DNA of 64,000 bases from Limnohabitans sp. DM1. GTDB lineage: Bacteria > Pseudomonadota > Gammaproteobacteria > Burkholderiales > Burkholderiaceae_C. The stretch's first letter is position 1. Each line of letters begins with the position of its first letter. Location: assembly GCF_001269385.1 (NCBI RefSeq), contig NZ_CXOO01000022.1:124001-188000 (forward strand), read 5' to 3'. Below the pieces are notes generated by a model. The model did not search any database. It was not told the origin of the DNA and was given only the letters and a program-made list of their open reading frames with translations. Both the position numbers and the translations under genes were made by a program. Below, piece by piece: positions 31,067-39,746 of the stretch.

Positions 31067-31432
31067 TCAAGAAAATGAGGGGGGAGCGCGGGCCTGCCAA
31101 GGCAGGCCGATGAGCGAGGCCAGCCGGGCCTGCTCTAGGGGACGCAGCGCATAAGACAGCCCGGCATGAACTGGCGCTGAAACAGACACCACCGGGGGCG
31201 CGGCCACCGGCAAACACAAGGGGCAGTGCAGGCCTTGGTGGCTGCTTTGCGCTTCCTCGCCATCGGCATCGAGCTGGAGCAGCTTGACGCTGCCCGCTGT
31301 GGTGCACACCAGTTGCACGCCCTCGGGGTTGACCAGCGGCGAAGCCACGGCCACCCCCACAAACAACGCAAACCACACCAGCACGAGGCGGGTGAGGTGG
31401 GGGGCGTTGCGCAGGGATTGCAGACTGAACAT
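31067..31432 (-). CDS. DUF2946-type small membrane protein, first of the copper run
   Basis: The product has about 121 residues from ATG 31432 (MFSLQSLRNAPHLTRL); a longer start at 31474 would overlap the BLUF gene. It has one membrane segment (LVLVWFALFVGVAVAS) closely like that of the 26353-26721 gene, and a LHCPLCLPV motif. Function is unknown, and copper association comes from context. The BLUF stop lies only 8 bases upstream, so the two are probably on one transcript. No clear ribosome-binding site is seen before this ATG. Confidence 0.65.
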   Translation of the reverse strand: MFSLQSLRNAPHLTRLVLVWFALFVGVAVASPLVNPEGVQLVCTTAGSVKLLQLDADGEEAQSSHQGLHCPLCLPVAAPPVVSVSAPVHAGLSYALRPLEQARLASLIGLPWQARAPPSFS

Positions 31433-31440
31433 AGGAAGAA

Positions 31441-31917
31441 TTATGGCATCGAAGGCTGAGGGCTTTGGGCACACCCGGTCAATGCACCTGTCTCTTCAGA
31501 TGTCTGTATCGACTTTTCGCCTGGTGATTGTTGGCTTGCCCACTGTGCGCAACGATCAACCTCACGGGTCATACCTTGGGCATCCACCGGGAAAAACCCG
31601 GGAATGTCGTATTTATCGAAGTGCGCATAAGAAGAAAAGGCCATGGCCCAATCTGCAAACTGCCGATCAGTGATGGGGCCTCGCCCTAGCAGTTCTACGT
31701 TGTGATGCCGCTCATCACGCAGGAGGCTTTTCCACAATGCATCGATCGAGCCAGAGGGGCCTTCGATGCACTGAACAAAGATTTCCTCGTTGTAGAGCAA
31801 ATGCCCCGTGATGCCCAAGCTCAGGTTGCGCTTGCGGCATTGCACCAGCAAATTGAACAAATGCAAGCTGCCCAATTTGTGGGTGGCTTTTGAGCGATAA
31901 ACCAAGCGTTCCAACAT
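31441..31917 (-). CDS. BLUF-domain blue-light photoreceptor
   Basis: The 158-residue protein is a short BLUF protein: a BLUF domain (about 1-100) plus a roughly 55-residue tail. The flavin-binding signature is complete: Tyr7 (LVYRS), Asn31 (RKRNLSLGITG), Gln49 (FVQCIEG), and Trp90/Met92 (FADWAMAF). The family binds FAD non-covalently and responds to blue light by rearranging the Gln hydrogen-bond network. There is no output domain, so it must act through a partner. It is placed directly upstream of the copper genes on the same strand, which hints at light control of copper uptake, an inference only. Confidence 0.9.
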   Translation of the reverse strand: MLERLVYRSKATHKLGSLHLFNLLVQCRKRNLSLGITGHLLYNEEIFVQCIEGPSGSIDALWKSLLRDERHHNVELLGRGPITDRQFADWAMAFSSYAHFDKYDIPGFFPVDAQGMTREVDRCAQWASQQSPGEKSIQTSEETGALTGCAQSPQPSMP

Positions 31918-32011
31918 ACGGGCTCCAAGACCAACCGGGTATTTTTGTCGACGGTCTTGATGCCTGCCTTACAAAAAGCCATCCTTGAGGGTTTGCCCCC
32001 ACGCCCCGTCA

Positions 32012-32389
32012 TCAGGCCAAATCGCGCAACACCTGCGGCTCGATGGCGGCCCACTCTTCGTCGGTGAACAGGCGCGAACGGGTGTGAAACGCTTTGCCGG
32101 TGTTGCCTTCCAGCGAGAAGGTACCGCCCGAGCCTTCAATCACATCCAGAATCAACTGGGTGTGCTTCCAATACTCGTACTGCGATTTGCTGATGTAAAA
32201 CGGCACGCTGCCCACATGACCCAACAACACGTCATAAGGCCCGATCGTGAGGTCGGTGGGCAAATAACAATTGGCCGCGCTGTTGTCACAACAGCCGCCG
32301 CTTTGGTGAAACATCAGCTCGCCGTATTGGGCTTTGAGTTCATCGATCAAGGCCAGCGCTTCGGGCGTGACCACCACACGTTCAACCAT
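32012..32389 (-). CDS. DUF779 protein, partner of aldehyde dehydrogenase
   Basis: The protein has 125 residues, with the DUF779 signature SGGCCDNSAANCYLP and TQLILDVIEGSGGTFSLEG. DUF779 genes commonly accompany ExaC/AcoD-type aldehyde dehydrogenases, although their function is unknown; the Cys cluster suggests metal binding. The start MVERVVV at 32389 is preceded by AGGAG with 6-base spacing. The longer frame runs back into the aldehyde dehydrogenase. A hairpin with a T-run stands between the two genes (see terminator entry), so expression may be set separately. Confidence 0.85.
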   Translation of the reverse strand: MVERVVVTPEALALIDELKAQYGELMFHQSGGCCDNSAANCYLPTDLTIGPYDVLLGHVGSVPFYISKSQYEYWKHTQLILDVIEGSGGTFSLEGNTGKAFHTRSRLFTDEEWAAIEPQVLRDLA

Positions 32390-32413
32390 GTTCATCTCCT
32401 GACATGCCAAGAC

Positions 32414-32438
32414 AAAAAGGGGCGGATCGCTCCGCCCC
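32414..32438 (-). terminator. Rho-independent terminator between aldehyde dehydrogenase and DUF779 gene
   Basis: On the minus strand, the perfect 8-bp stem GGGGCGGA/TCCGCCCC with a 4-base loop is followed by five T. It follows the aldehyde dehydrogenase stop by about 25 bases and precedes the DUF779 start by about 25. Partial read-through is the likely way the downstream gene is expressed. Confidence 0.75.
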
Positions 32439-32462
32439 TGTGAGGATGACCGATTCAATCGA

Positions 32463-33983
32463 TCAGAAGAAGCCCAGCTTGTTCTCGCTGTAGCTGACCA
32501 AGAGGTTTTTGGTTTGTTGGTAGTGGTCGAGCATGACCTTGTGGGTTTCGCGGCCGATGCCGGACTCTTTGTAGCCACCGAATGCGGCGTGTGCGGGGTA
32601 AGCGTGGTAGCAGTTGGTCCACACACGACCGGCCTTGATGGCGCGGCCCATGCGGTAGGCGACGTTGCCATTGCGGCTCCACACGCCAGCGCCCAAACCG
32701 TACAAGGTGTCGTTGGCGATTTCCAGTGCTTCGGCTTCGTCCTTGAAGGTGGTCACGGCCAACACGGGGCCAAAGATCTCTTCTTGGAAGATGCGCATTT
32801 TGTTGTGGCCTTTGAACAAGGTGGGCTGGACGTAGTAGCCGCCTTCCAAGTCACCACCCAAATGGGCTTGTTCGCCACCGGCCAAGACTTCAGCGCCTTC
32901 TTGCTTGCCCAAGTCCAGGTAAGACAAGATTTTGGTCAGCTGCTCTTTGGACGCTTGTGCGCCCATCATGCTGTCGGTGTCGAGTGGGTTTTGGTGCTGG
33001 ATGGCGGCCACGCGCTTCAAGACACGCTCCATGAACTTTTCGTAGATGCTTTCCTGGATCAAGGCACGCGATGGGCAGGTGCAGACCTCGCCTTGGTTGA
33101 AGGCGAACAGCACCAAACCTTCGATGGCTTTGTCGAGGAAACCATCGTCTTTGTCCATGATGTCGGCAAAGAAAATGTTGGGCGACTTGCCGCCGAGTTC
33201 CAGCGTGGCGGGGATCAGGTTGTTGGCAGCGGCTTGGGCGATCACACGACCTGTGGAGGTCGAACCTGTGAACGCGATCTTGGCGATGCGCTTGCTGGTG
33301 GCCAGTGGCATGCCGGCTTCGCGGCCAAAACCGTTGACGATGTTGAGCACACCAGGAGGCAACAAGTCGGCGATCAACTCAGCCATGATCATGATGGAGA
33401 TGGGGGTGGACTCGGCGGGCTTGAGCACCACACAGTTGCCCGCACCAATGGCGGGGGCCAGTTTCCAGGCCGCCATCAAGATGGGGAAGTTCCAAGGAAT
33501 GATCTGACCGACCACGCCCAGGGGTTCCTGGAAGTGATAAGCCACAGTGTTCTCGTCGATGTTGGACAGTGCGCCTTCTTGCGCACGCAGGCAACCGGCG
33601 AAGTAACGGAAGTGGTCCACCGTCAGTGGGATGTCGGCGTTGAGTGTTTCGCGAATGGCCTTGCCGTTGTCCACGGTTTCGGCGTACGCCAACATTTCCA
33701 GATTGGCTTCAATGCGGTCGGCAATTTTCAGCAAGATGTTGGCGCGGGTGGCGGCATCGGTCTTGCCCCAAGCGTCTGCGGCGGCGTGCGCGGCGTCCAG
33801 CGCCAGCTCGATGTCGGCGGCGTCTGAGCGCGCCGCTTGTGTGTACACCTTGCCGCTGATGGGCGTGATCACATCGAAGTATTGGCCTTCGACCGGGGCC
33901 ACAAATTGGCCGCCAATGAAGTTGTCATAGCGAGCTTTGTATTGAACTTTGGCGCCAGCGGCGCCGGGTGCTGCGTAAATCAT
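32463..33983 (-). CDS. exaC: NAD-dependent aldehyde dehydrogenase, ExaC/AcoD type
   Basis: The 506-residue enzyme oxidises acetaldehyde and similar aldehydes to acids, the step after PQQ-dependent alcohol oxidation. Family landmarks are [18 protein letters not shown], the catalytic Glu region LELGGKSPN, and the catalytic Cys in [12 protein letters not shown]. It has no signal peptide, so it is cytoplasmic. ATG 33983 is preceded by AGGAG (caggagaccctc). A sigma-54 promoter lies about 50-65 bases upstream (34032-34047). The longer open frame upstream would cross that promoter and is not used. Confidence 0.93.
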   Translation of the reverse strand: MIYAAPGAAGAKVQYKARYDNFIGGQFVAPVEGQYFDVITPISGKVYTQAARSDAADIELALDAAHAAADAWGKTDAATRANILLKIADRIEANLEMLAYAETVDNGKAIRETLNADIPLTVDHFRYFAGCLRAQEGALSNIDENTVAYHFQEPLGVVGQIIPWNFPILMAAWKLAPAIGAGNCVVLKPAESTPISIMIMAELIADLLPPGVLNIVNGFGREAGMPLATSKRIAKIAFTGSTSTGRVIAQAAANNLIPATLELGGKSPNIFFADIMDKDDGFLDKAIEGLVLFAFNQGEVCTCPSRALIQESIYEKFMERVLKRVAAIQHQNPLDTDSMMGAQASKEQLTKILSYLDLGKQEGAEVLAGGEQAHLGGDLEGGYYVQPTLFKGHNKMRIFQEEIFGPVLAVTTFKDEAEALEIANDTLYGLGAGVWSRNGNVAYRMGRAIKAGRVWTNCYHAYPAHAAFGGYKESGIGRETHKVMLDHYQQTKNLLVSYSENKLGFF

Positions 33984-34031
33984 GAGGGTCTCCTGAAAAG
34001 ATGAACGTCTTGTTTGACGTGCAATCCTTTT

Positions 34032-34047
34032 TGCAGCATCCGTGCCA
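34032..34047 (-). promoter_or_regulatory. Sigma-54 promoter of the aldehyde dehydrogenase gene
   Basis: On the minus strand the sequence is TGGCACG-GATG-CTGC, with GG and GC exactly 12 bases apart as sigma-54 requires. Only the first base of the -12 box departs from TTGC. Transcription should start near 34020, giving a leader of about 38 bases. Upstream, at 34132-34150, is a GTGACAC/GCGTCAAAG stretch that could bind the activator. Confidence 0.75.
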
Positions 34048-34216
34048 ACACCAAAATGAATTCCAAACCCATGCTTGTGCATCAGACTGAAGCAACTTTT
34101 CAGGTCAACTTGGTCGCTGGAGGTCAAGCCTTTGTGACACTGCGTCAAAGTGGTACGGCAAATGACTTCATAGGTCTCATGCACGCAGTCCCACTACCGC
34201 CCTACCAACGAACCCA

Positions 34217-34241
34217 TACAAAAAGGCCCCGAAGGGCCTTT
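34217..34241 (-). terminator. Terminator after the TonB receptor gene
   Basis: On the minus strand, AAGGCCC-ttc-GGGGCCTT forms a GC-rich hairpin followed by a T-run (TTTTTG). It starts about 25 bases after the receptor stop at 34265. Confidence 0.75.
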
Positions 34242-34264
34242 GAAAAGATCTGTTTAGCGGTCAC

Positions 34265-36469
34265 TCAGAAGCGGCGCTGCGCCTCCAGCCCCAGCAGCAG
34301 CTTGCGCCCTGCACCCGGCTCAAAGAAACGACCGTTGCCATCGTTCACGATCACCGAGCCCGCATGCTTTTGATCGCTCAGGTTGTCCAACCGCACAAAC
34401 TCCTTGAGTGTCCAGTCCCCCCGCTCTTGCTTGAACTGCACACCCAGGTTGAACAAGGTGTGCGCCGCCGCCGCATCGGTGTTCAGGTCATTGACCATCA
34501 CCCGCCCCACATGCCGCGCCTCCAGCGTCACCCGACTGCCCGCCCAGCCCGTGTCCCAAGCCGCTTGCGCAAACAGCTGCTGCTTGGGCAGGCCCGGGAT
34601 CTGGTTGCCTTGCGGCACTTGCACCTGCGGGGTCGCGTTGGGGCAGCCCGCCGTGGTGCAGGTCAAAAACGCGTCCTGGTAGTTCGCCCGCATCCAGGTG
34701 TAGGCCGTGGTCAGCGTCACGGGGCCTGTGCGCCATTCGCCCGCAAGCTCCAGGCCTTGGCGCAGGGTGCGACCGGCGTTCTGGAACGTGGTGCGCCCGC
34801 CCGTGTTGTTTTGCACCACGATCTCGTCGTCGGTGCGGATGTCAAAGGCCGTTGCGCTCCAGCGCAGCTTTTCTGCGCGACCACGCAGGCCCAGCTCGGC
34901 GCTGGTGCTGCGGGCGGCGTTGAGTTCAGTATTGAAGCCAGAGACGCCACCGCTGCGGTAAGCCACTTCGTTGAGCGTGGGGATTTCATAACCCTTGCCG
35001 ATGCTGGCGAAGGCCTGCACGGATGGGCTCCACTGCCAACGCACACCGACCACGGGCAAGGTGGCTGTGTAGTCCTTGCTGCCACTGTCGTCACGGTTGG
35101 TGCCCACGATGTAACGGTCGGTGGATTCGTATTCGGTGCGGGTCTGGCGCACGCCGCCCATGAGCGTGAGGTCTTGTGTGCGCCACTCGACTTGCAGGTA
35201 CGGGTCCAGCGTTTGGGCGCGGTTGACTTCGTCGCGGCGCAGCTTGCCTTGCACGCCCAGCGCGCTGCCCACGAAGTTCTCGTAGCCTTTGCGCTTGTCA
35301 CTTTGGTGGTCGGATGCCAGGCCCGCGCTGAGCGACAGTCGACCGCCTTGCCAGTCGCGGTCATGCCGCCAGCGGGCGTTCCAGCCCCAGTAGTCGCGGT
35401 CCAGATCGATCACCCCGCCCGAGCTGCCTGCGGGCACTTGCGCGCCCGTGGTGATGGACTGGTACTGCACGACCTGGCGCTGGCCGCCATAGCCCATCAG
35501 CTCCAGCTTATGGCCACCGCCCAACGCTTGCTCAAAGGCCAGGCCCAGCTGGGTCTGCGAGACGGTTTTGCGAGTGTTGAAGCTGAGCGCCCCCGCATTG
35601 GTTTGGTCTGGGTTGGCGTCGAACTCGGCGCGGCTGAGGCCTTGTGGGTCCAGCGCCGAGCTGCTGTGGCGGTTGAACACCAGCACCGTGCGCCCGCCTT
35701 CATGCGGACGCGAGAGTTTCATGTTGGCCGTGCTGCGGTCAGCCGCCGACTGCGGGCGCGTGCCGTCGGTGGCAAAGCCGCTCACGTCCAGCGCATACGA
35801 CCAGCCCGGAGCCTGCGGTGTGCCGGTCTGGCCTGTAATTTGGGTGGAGGCGCGCCACAAGCCGTCAGAGCCTGCCACCACGCCCGTGCGCCACTGCGCG
35901 GGCTGCTGGCCGTCTTCGGTGTAGAGCAACAAAGCACCGCCCGACGATGAACCATAAAGCGCCGCCATGGGGCCACGCACCACTTCGACCCGGTCAGCGC
36001 TGCCCAGCGGGAAGTTCGCGGCCTGGCCTGACCCATCAGGGGCGCTGGCCGGGATGCCGTCCACAAACAGACGCACACCGCGCACGCCAAAGGTAGCGCG
36101 AGCGCCGTAGCCGCGCACCGATATTTGCAGGTCTTGCGCGTAGTTTTGCCGATTGCGGATCACCAAACCCGGCACGCGGCCCAAACCTTCAGACAGGTTG
36201 ATCTGCGCTTGTCCCTCGCGAAGCTCATCGCCCTCGACCACTTCAACCGAGGACGCGCCACGCCAAACCCCACCGCTTGAGCGCTCGGCAGTGACGACCA
36301 CGGGGGACAAGGCCCCAGCGTCGGACAGCTTCGCTGCCTGGGGCGCTGTCTGCGCTTGAGCGCCAGCGGCGCACAACAGGGCGATGGCCCAGGCCACGGG
36401 GGCCAGCTGGGCAGAAGAAGTCCGTTGCGTTGCTCGGCTTGGTGAATAACTCATGTGTACTGCATTCAT
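34265..36469 (-). CDS. TonB-dependent outer-membrane receptor in the PQQ region, copy 1
   Basis: The product has about 734 residues, with a signal peptide ending GAQAQ. A TonB-box-like stretch (SPVVVTAER), a plug domain (LGRVPGLVIRNRQNYAQDLQISVRG divided by the usual spacing, RVEVVRGPMAALYGSSSGG) and a barrel ending in AQRRF are present. The ligand is unknown. Neighbouring lanthanide-type PQQ enzymes allow a guess at a lanthanophore or PQQ, but siderophore uptake is equally possible. Starts at 36469 and 36454 are both plausible, with no strong ribosome-binding site for either. A 26-bp palindrome lies about 40-60 bases upstream. Confidence 0.85.
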   Translation of the reverse strand: MNAVHMSYSPSRATQRTSSAQLAPVAWAIALLCAAGAQAQTAPQAAKLSDAGALSPVVVTAERSSGGVWRGASSVEVVEGDELREGQAQINLSEGLGRVPGLVIRNRQNYAQDLQISVRGYGARATFGVRGVRLFVDGIPASAPDGSGQAANFPLGSADRVEVVRGPMAALYGSSSGGALLLYTEDGQQPAQWRTGVVAGSDGLWRASTQITGQTGTPQAPGWSYALDVSGFATDGTRPQSAADRSTANMKLSRPHEGGRTVLVFNRHSSSALDPQGLSRAEFDANPDQTNAGALSFNTRKTVSQTQLGLAFEQALGGGHKLELMGYGGQRQVVQYQSITTGAQVPAGSSGGVIDLDRDYWGWNARWRHDRDWQGGRLSLSAGLASDHQSDKRKGYENFVGSALGVQGKLRRDEVNRAQTLDPYLQVEWRTQDLTLMGGVRQTRTEYESTDRYIVGTNRDDSGSKDYTATLPVVGVRWQWSPSVQAFASIGKGYEIPTLNEVAYRSGGVSGFNTELNAARSTSAELGLRGRAEKLRWSATAFDIRTDDEIVVQNNTGGRTTFQNAGRTLRQGLELAGEWRTGPVTLTTAYTWMRANYQDAFLTCTTAGCPNATPQVQVPQGNQIPGLPKQQLFAQAAWDTGWAGSRVTLEARHVGRVMVNDLNTDAAAAHTLFNLGVQFKQERGDWTLKEFVRLDNLSDQKHAGSVIVNDGNGRFFEPGAGRKLLLGLEAQRRF

Positions 36470-36505
36470 GATCGTGTGGTGTTCAGTGGGTTGGGTACTC
36501 AATGC

Positions 36506-36531
36506 CACCATTTCGCGGTCTCGAAATGGTG
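36506..36531. promoter_or_regulatory. Perfect 10-bp-arm palindrome upstream of the TonB receptor
   Basis: CACCATTTCG - cggtct - CGAAATGGTG lies 37 bases upstream of the receptor start at 36469. Size and symmetry suit an operator for a dimeric repressor or activator. It does not resemble the Fur box or a riboswitch. It could alternatively form an RNA hairpin in the leader. Confidence 0.5.
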
Positions 36532-36637
36532 TGTTCCAAGCTGGGAGGCCTTGGCCGCCATGGCTTTTGTCCTCTTTTGTGACAGAAAAGACATCGCATG
36601 CCTGTACGCATGAAATATGCCAGCGGACTCTAACGCC

Positions 36638-36982
36638 TCAACGGGGTTGACCCACTTCGATCGGAATCGAGGCGTACCAAGCGGCCAGATTTTCAATTTC
36701 TTTGTCGGTCAACGGCTTGGCCATGACCGCCATGACTTCATTGGCACGTTTGCCACTGCGGTATTGCTTGAGTTGCTCTTCGATGTAGATGGCGGGTTGT
36801 CCGGCCAAGTGCGGCGCGTTGGGCATGGTGGACAAACCCATGGCACCATGACAGGTCACACACATGCCCGCCTTGACCTGTCCGGCTTTGGCATCAGCCG
36901 CCTGGGCCTGAAAAGTCAGACCCGAGCACAGGGCCAGCACCACACCCAGCCCCTGAAACATTCTTGCTTTTGCTGAAAACAT
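36638..36982 (-). CDS. Small periplasmic cytochrome c (c553 type)
   Basis: The 114-residue protein has a signal peptide (cut after FQAQAA). One heme c site (CVTCH) follows early in the mature chain, and a distal Met ligand is likely in VMAVMAKPLTD. The fold resembles class I cytochromes c553/c4-type halves. It may accept electrons from the soluble PQQ sugar dehydrogenase encoded just upstream, but a terminator (37004-37033) stands between them. The start was placed at MFSAKARMFQGLG. Confidence 0.85.
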   Translation of the reverse strand: MFSAKARMFQGLGVVLALCSGLTFQAQAADAKAGQVKAGMCVTCHGAMGLSTMPNAPHLAGQPAIYIEEQLKQYRSGKRANEVMAVMAKPLTDKEIENLAAWYASIPIEVGQPR

Positions 36983-37003
36983 CTTCAACCTTTTCGCTCT
37001 TTG

Positions 37004-37033
37004 AAAAAAAGGCACCCGCAGAGCGCGGGTGCC
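37004..37033 (-). terminator. Terminator after the PQQ sugar dehydrogenase gene
   Basis: On the minus strand, GGCACCCGCG-ctc-TGCGGGTGCC forms a strong hairpin followed by seven T. It lies about 17 bases after the dehydrogenase stop at 37050 and before the cytochrome gene start at 36982. Confidence 0.85.
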
Positions 37034-37049
37034 TTCATCGTTCACGGCA

Positions 37050-38333
37050 TCAGTTGCCGTAGGTCACGCGGTAAATCGCGCCCACAAAGTCGTCAGAGAT
37101 CAGCATGGAGCCATCTTTCATGACGGCCACATCGACCGGACGACCGATGTAGGTGCCGGTTTCAGGGCTCAACCAGCCTTCGGCAAACACCTCGGACTTG
37201 TCGGCAGTGCCATCAGCTTTGAGCGAGACAAAGTTGATGAGCGCACCGCTGGCGGGGCTGCGGTTCCACGAACCATGCGAGGCGACAAAAATGCCACCAC
37301 GGTACTTGGCCGGGAATTGCTTGCCTGTGTAAAAGGTCATGCCCAGCTGCGCTTGGTGCGCTGGGAATTCGATCTGGGGGAACACCGCATTGGCGGGCTC
37401 TTTCATGTCCTTCAGGTCAGGCGCAGCGGCAGAGCCGGCCACTTTGAATTTGCCGTTCCAGTAGGGATAACCGAAATGCTCGCCCTTCTTGGTGGAGCGG
37501 TTCAACTCACCGGGCGGGATGTCGTTGCCCAAACCGTCGGTCTGGTTATCGGTCCACCACAAAGTGCCGTCCTTGGGGTTGAAGTCCTGGCCCACCGAGT
37601 TGCGCATGCCGATGCTGAAGACCTCGCGGCCGCTGCCATCAAAGGGGTCCATGCGCACGATGCCGCCAATGCCCAATTTGTTGAACTCATCCACCTTCTC
37701 GCGCGGCTGCACGTTGAAAGGCTGACCCAGTGTCACATACAGCTTGCCGTCCGGACCCACTCGGCAGGTGCGGGCGCCATGGTTGTAGGACTCGTGCTCG
37801 GTCGGGATCAGCTTGCCCTGTGGGACCACTTCGATCACGGCCACGTCCGGGCCTTCGTAGAAGAATTCAGCGGCCGGGAAGTTCAGCACGCGGTTGTGTT
37901 CAGCCACCACCAGGAAGCCGTCCTTGGTCCAGCACACGCCATTGGGTACCTTGAAATTCAGCGAGGGCGCAAACGACTTCACTTCGTCGGCAACGCCATC
38001 GCTGTTGCGGTCCGTCACGGCCCACACGGTGGTTTTGCGGGTGCCCACAAACAGCATGTTGGTGGAAGGTGCAACGGCCATGTGCCGCGCATCGGGCACC
38101 ACGGCAAACAACTCGATCTTGAAGCCATCGGGCATCTTGATTTTTTTCAGGTTGTTGCGGATCGCGTCGGCATTGCGGCCGGTTTGCGGCACCACCGGGA
38201 TGTTCAGATCGGTCGTGGCGACCTTCATCTGCTTCATCGTGTTGAGATTGTCCTTGCCGGACTGGGCATGCACCCCAGTGGCCAGGGCAGCTGCGAGCAA
38301 AGCAGCACTGAGTCGGGTCATTTTCACGTTCAT
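37050..38333 (-). CDS. Soluble PQQ-dependent sugar (aldose) dehydrogenase-like protein
   Basis: The product has about 427 residues, with a signal peptide cut after GVHAQ. It has the six-bladed propeller fold of soluble glucose/aldose sugar dehydrogenases: MPDGFKIELFAVVPDARHMAV, YNHGARTCRVGPDGKLYVTLG, FSIGMRNSVGQDFNP, IFVASHGSWNRSP and IGRPVDVAVMKDGSMLISDD. It oxidises a sugar or similar substrate in the periplasm with PQQ. Several starts lie close together (ATG 38333, GTG 38327, ATG 38321); a GGAG motif fits the inner ones better. Confidence 0.85.
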   Translation of the reverse strand: MNVKMTRLSAALLAAALATGVHAQSGKDNLNTMKQMKVATTDLNIPVVPQTGRNADAIRNNLKKIKMPDGFKIELFAVVPDARHMAVAPSTNMLFVGTRKTTVWAVTDRNSDGVADEVKSFAPSLNFKVPNGVCWTKDGFLVVAEHNRVLNFPAAEFFYEGPDVAVIEVVPQGKLIPTEHESYNHGARTCRVGPDGKLYVTLGQPFNVQPREKVDEFNKLGIGGIVRMDPFDGSGREVFSIGMRNSVGQDFNPKDGTLWWTDNQTDGLGNDIPPGELNRSTKKGEHFGYPYWNGKFKVAGSAAAPDLKDMKEPANAVFPQIEFPAHQAQLGMTFYTGKQFPAKYRGGIFVASHGSWNRSPASGALINFVSLKADGTADKSEVFAEGWLSPETGTYIGRPVDVAVMKDGSMLISDDFVGAIYRVTYGN

Positions 38334-38668
38334 CTCCAGTTGTTGATCTTTGGAATCGATGGGTTGACGCCATTTGAAAAGCCCGTTTGACCGGGACTTG
38401 GCACGCTCCAATTTAGGTCAAAGATCTCCCCTTAACCTTGGTATAAACCCTTCAAAAACCCGTTTATGGGATGAAAAAAATTTGACCTTTTCAGAAAAAA
38501 ATGTGCGAAATATTTGTCTCATTCGAGACTGACAAGTACTGCGACGCTCAACTTTTCGAGTTTGCTGCCCATCCTGGTTTGCCAGGCAAAGTGACTCAAT
38601 CTTTGGGGTAAAGCTTGAGCTCACCCCATGGGACAGACACCAGCGCGACTGCCGATGAACTCAAGAGT
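38334..38668. other. Promoter region of the sugar dehydrogenase
   Basis: This 335-base AT-rich gap separates two minus-strand genes. It holds an inverted repeat ATAAAC-N13-GTTTAT (38443-38467), which may be an operator. A shorter one (GTCTC/GAGAC) lies near 38517. No gene is seen, and no sigma-54 site could be identified in the direction of the dehydrogenase. Confidence 0.4.
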
Positions 38669-39571
38669 TCAAGGCGCCACCAAGGTCAGCCCCCGGTCGC
38701 GGTACATGGCCAACAGCCTGCCGTCGGCGCGGACTTTTTGCAGCGCACTTTCCAGAGCCTGAGCCAGTTGCTTGTTGCCGGATTTGACGGCCATGCCGAT
38801 GGGCCAACCGTTATCGGCCAAGCCTGGCAAGGTCAACTGGGTCAGGCCAAAGCCTGCAGGTGGCCGCCCCGAAGTGCGCAAAGCGGTTTCGGCTTGGGCA
38901 CGGGTCACGTAAGCGGCGGCGGCTTCACCCTTGATCACGCTGTGTGCGGCTTCGATGCCGGAATTGAACATCTTGACCTGCGAGCGCAAACGCCCACCGC
39001 TGAAACCGATCAAGGTGCTGGCCGCACCGCTGCCACGCTCAGCGGCCAAGGGGAGGTCTTGCAAGTCCATGCCCGACTGGAGAGAGGGCAAACGGTCCAG
39101 GGCGTGAAACACCACCAGCACTTCGCGTGAATAGGGCGCAAAAATCAGGGCCTGGCGGTTGTCCACCATGAGGAATTTGTCCACCGGCACATGCAGCATC
39201 ACATCGGCCGGGCCATAGCCCAGGTAGTGACCACGCCACACCATGTTGCGTAGGTCATCGTTCATTTTTTCACCGGCATCAAAGGGCAACAAACTCAACT
39301 TGAGACCCATTTCGGTGGCCAGGGCCTGCGCCAGCGCCACATCAACACCCTCCATGTCTTGCCCCTTGCCGTCAGAGTAAGGCGCGTTGTCTTTGTACAA
39401 AGCCACTTTAAGGATGCCGCTGGCCCGCACTTTGTCGAGGTCAAACAGCTCCTGCGCTTGCGCCGGCACTGCGACCAGGCCGCCGCCCAGGCAGGCCGCA
39501 GCGGCCCCGGTCAGCCATTGGCGACGCGACAAACCTGTGTCTTCGGGGCTGCGCTGCAAAGGGGTGTTCAT
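38669..39571 (-). CDS. MxaJ/XoxJ-like periplasmic binding protein associated with quinoprotein dehydrogenase
   Basis: The 300-residue protein has a Tat-type signal (SRRQWLTGAAAACLGGG). The mature part is a solute-binding-protein fold: ASGILKVALYKDNAPYSDG, MEGVDVALAQALATEMGLKL, YLGYGPADVMLHVPVDKFL. MxaJ/XoxJ proteins bind or help mature PQQ alcohol dehydrogenases rather than feed a transporter. No permease lies beside it. The ATG at 39571 is preceded by AGGAG. The cytochrome PedF gene is next upstream, with a dispersed repeat copy between the two. Confidence 0.85.
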   Translation of the reverse strand: MNTPLQRSPEDTGLSRRQWLTGAAAACLGGGLVAVPAQAQELFDLDKVRASGILKVALYKDNAPYSDGKGQDMEGVDVALAQALATEMGLKLSLLPFDAGEKMNDDLRNMVWRGHYLGYGPADVMLHVPVDKFLMVDNRQALIFAPYSREVLVVFHALDRLPSLQSGMDLQDLPLAAERGSGAASTLIGFSGGRLRSQVKMFNSGIEAAHSVIKGEAAAAYVTRAQAETALRTSGRPPAGFGLTQLTLPGLADNGWPIGMAVKSGNKQLAQALESALQKVRADGRLLAMYRDRGLTLVAP

Positions 39572-39649
39572 GGTGTCTCCTGAAATTTGTGGATTTGGAA
39601 TAGGGGAATCAAGGTTGCAAGGGATGGGGCGCAGCGCGTCTTGCGTGTT

Positions 39650-39722
39650 GCAGGTCGGCACGTTCCCGACATCGCTGGCATCTGTTCAGGCTGTCTGTCG
39701 GGACTCAAGCCGCCGACCTACA
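39650..39722. repeat. Dispersed intergenic repeat, GGTCGG family, copy 2 (diverged)
   Basis: The left end is gcaggtcggcacg-ttcccgac. The right end is ctgtcgggactcaagccgcc followed by gacctaca. The outer arms match the other copies but the inner blocks have diverged. It lies between pedF and the XoxJ-like gene. Confidence 0.55.
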
Positions 39723-39746
39723 GGCTGACTTCACCGTGCGGATGGA

